Origin: Oscillospiraceae bacterium
GTDB taxonomy: Bacteria > Bacillota > Clostridia > Oscillospirales > Oscillospiraceae
Assembly (NCBI GenBank): GCA_016290695.1
Contig: JAEEUX010000129.1
Location: 1-7,352 of the forward strand
Length of the DNA: 7,352 nucleotides
Reading direction: 5' to 3'
The translations under genes were made by a program, and so were the position numbers. Positions 6,220 to 7,352 of this stretch are shown here, piece after piece. The notes beneath the pieces are model-generated. The model was not told where the DNA came from, did not search any database, and saw only the letters and a list, made by a program, of their open reading frames with translations. Positions within the stretch are counted from its first letter, which is position 1. Each line of letters begins with the position of its first letter.

Positions 6220-6495
6220 CTAATCCTCCTCCAAGCCATACCACAGCAGCTCGTTATATGCGCTGTTAGCTTCCTGACTTCGCTTCCTGTCGCGCCAGCG
6301 GTCTATTTCCTCGCGGATGGCCAACATTTCGTCCGCTATTTCTCTGGGGTCCGTGGGCCGCGTATAGCGCAGATAAGCCGTCATGCGTTCGATTGCCTTT
6401 GGGTGGCCCAAATGCCGCGCCGCGAGAACGCCAAGCTCCCGCGGAAAGCCGAGGGATACAATGACGCTTATAAGTTCATCACGCTCTGAGCTCAT
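6220..6495 (-). CDS. small protein of unknown function
   Basis: A 91-residue soluble, mostly helical, charged protein that I do not recognise. Residues about 5-45 (VIVSLGFPRELGVLAARHLG and following) suggest a compact helical bundle, loosely like UBA-type three-helix domains with their LGF turn; residues about 50-75 form a charged helix rich in Glu and Arg; the end is aromatic and acidic. There is no signal, membrane helix, Cys cluster or helix-turn-helix that I can identify. It is very likely real: AAGGAGGG lies six bases before the ATG, and it is spaced 51 bp after the glycosidase and 49 bp before the fusion gene on the same strand. Its position suggests it accompanies the AmmeMemoRadiSam proteins, perhaps as a binding partner, but this is inference. 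Confidence 0.75.
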   Translation of the reverse strand: MSSERDELISVIVSLGFPRELGVLAARHLGHPKAIERMTAYLRYTRPTDPREIADEMLAIREEIDRWRDRKRSQEANSAYNELLWYGLEED

Positions 6496-6546
6496 TGTAT
6501 CCCTCCTTATATATCATATTACATTGGAACCGGCTGCGAGGCGGCT

Positions 6547-7352
6547 TTATTTACCGTAGCGCTTTGCCATAAACAGATAAATCGAAGACGACCACGCCGA
6601 CCAGAACAGGAACTTTTCATCAAGCGCGACCATGCCGCGCTCGGGCTTGCCCGTGAGGGCGTTATGTGTGTGGAACAGCCCGTTATTGCAAAGGTTGGAC
6701 ATGTACGCAAGGCCTGCCTTCTTCGCGTCCTCAAAACGTCCGGAGGCCTCGAGTGCGAGGCAGAATATGAGCTGCGCGGGCGGAATAACGCTTCCCTGAG
6801 CAAAGCCGTGCTTGAAATACGGGCTGTCGGGAACTTCGGTTGCAAAGCCGTAGGGAGTGAGGTATTTGCCCTCCTCCATGAGAGTGGCGACGGTCTTCTC
6901 GATTATTTCCTCGGGCAGCCGCTTTCCGAGTAGCAGCGCCCCCATGAGGCTGATCGTCTGTGTATCCGAACGCCTGCCCGTGTCGGGGTTGTAAGCCGTC
7001 CAGCGCTCACCGTCCCAAAAAGCCTTTATGATGCGCTCTATCATCGCCTTAGACTCGGAGGCATACTTTTCAACGATTGCCTCGTCCTCACCGAGCGCCT
7101 TTGCAAGGCGGGACTGCGCTTCAAGCTGGAGCGCAAGATAGGCGTTCATGTCCGGACTTGCGAGGGGGAAGCCGATATGGAAGTAGGGAGCGTCCTCCCA
7201 GCCGGTTTCCATGGCGCTGATGTTCTCAAGAAGCCCGTCCTTATTGAAATCGCGGCACAGGAAGAAGTAATTGGTCCAGCGGACGATGCCTTCGTAAATA
7301 GCGCGCGCATCCTCCTTTGAAACGTGGCTGAGAGTCGGGTCCTTGTCAAGGA
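6547..7352 (-). CDS. GH63-like six-hairpin glycosidase, C-terminal part (runs off the window)
   Basis: The frame stays open to the right edge, so 267 full codons of a longer protein are visible; the ATG at 7212 is internal. The text resembles the (alpha/alpha)6-barrel catalytic domain of GH63-type enzymes, which include mannosylglycerate hydrolase and YgjK. Visible landmarks, numbered from the edge: NKDGLLEN just before METGWEDAP (47-55), corresponding to the family SGxD(N/D)SP acid motif; DMNAYLALQLEAQ (67-79); a QGSVIPP segment (185-191) where relatives have GPVWPP; and HNALTG (228-233) near the C-terminal base. No signal peptide can be judged. The family acts on alpha-linked sugars such as mannosylglycerate or glucosyl groups. 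Two positions usually catalytic appear changed (Asp to Glu52, and Glu to His or Thr), so activity is uncertain. It is followed 51 bp later by the small gene and probably heads or belongs to that operon. Confidence 0.8.
   Translation of the reverse strand, partial: LDKDPTLSHVSKEDARAIYEGIVRWTNYFFLCRDFNKDGLLENISAMETGWEDAPYFHIGFPLASPDMNAYLALQLEAQSRLAKALGEDEAIVEKYASESKAMIERIIKAFWDGERWTAYNPDTGRRSDTQTISLMGALLLGKRLPEEIIEKTVATLMEEGKYLTPYGFATEVPDSPYFKHGFAQGSVIPPAQLIFCLALEASGRFEDAKKAGLAYMSNLCNNGLFHTHNALTGKPERGMVALDEKFLFWSAWSSSIYLFMAKRYGK

Noticed and set aside
7146..7349. Separate small gene at the right edge on the - strand
   Set aside because: It is an out-of-frame shadow of the glycosidase, whose own frame stays open to the edge and gives family-like text upstream of TGWEDAP.

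Overview
The window looks like chromosome of a strictly anaerobic, Gram-positive, clostridia-like bacterium, perhaps a gut-type Oscillospiraceae or Christensenellaceae relative. The reasons are strong AGGAGG-type ribosome sites, a short lipoprotein signal, an [FeFe]-hydrogenase-derived sensor, a radical SAM enzyme, and GC-rich genes separated by AT-rich spacers. No mobile element, CRISPR array, tRNA or rRNA was recognised. The taxonomic placement is an inference from gene content.

Left part (1-1088, + strand): after a possible gene tail, a good sigma-A-type promoter drives one lipoprotein gene (125-955). It has a 9-bp tandem repeat coding for an Ala-Glu-Pro/Ser linker and an exported part that may be two OB-like beta domains. 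A strong, apparently bidirectional hairpin terminator (1024-1064) separates it from the convergent genes to its right.

Middle part (1089-3641, - strand): a two-gene unit. The first gene is a six-helix membrane protein resembling an ECF-transporter S component. The second, 39 bp downstream, is a soluble sensor that joins two [4Fe-4S] motifs, a modified [FeFe]-hydrogenase H-cluster domain, a further four-Cys Fe-S motif and a methyl-accepting chemotaxis (MCP) signalling hairpin. The likely role is cytoplasmic sensing of H2 or redox state with output to chemotaxis proteins. An AT-rich spacer of 273 bp upstream probably holds its promoter.

Right part (3915-7352, - strand): four closely spaced co-directional genes. 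In transcription order they are a partial GH63-like six-hairpin glycosidase running off the window edge, a 91-residue protein of unknown function, a fusion of a LigB-type extradiol dioxygenase domain with an AMMECR1 domain, and a radical SAM enzyme of the AmrS type. The last two form an AmmeMemoRadiSam set, a widespread module whose chemistry I do not know to be settled. The stop codon of the fusion overlaps the ribosome site of the radical SAM gene, so they are probably co-translated.

The two points most worth following up are the hydrogenase-MCP sensor beside a membrane S-component-like protein, and the AmmeMemoRadiSam pair with an uncharacterised small protein and a glycosidase whose expected catalytic positions look altered.
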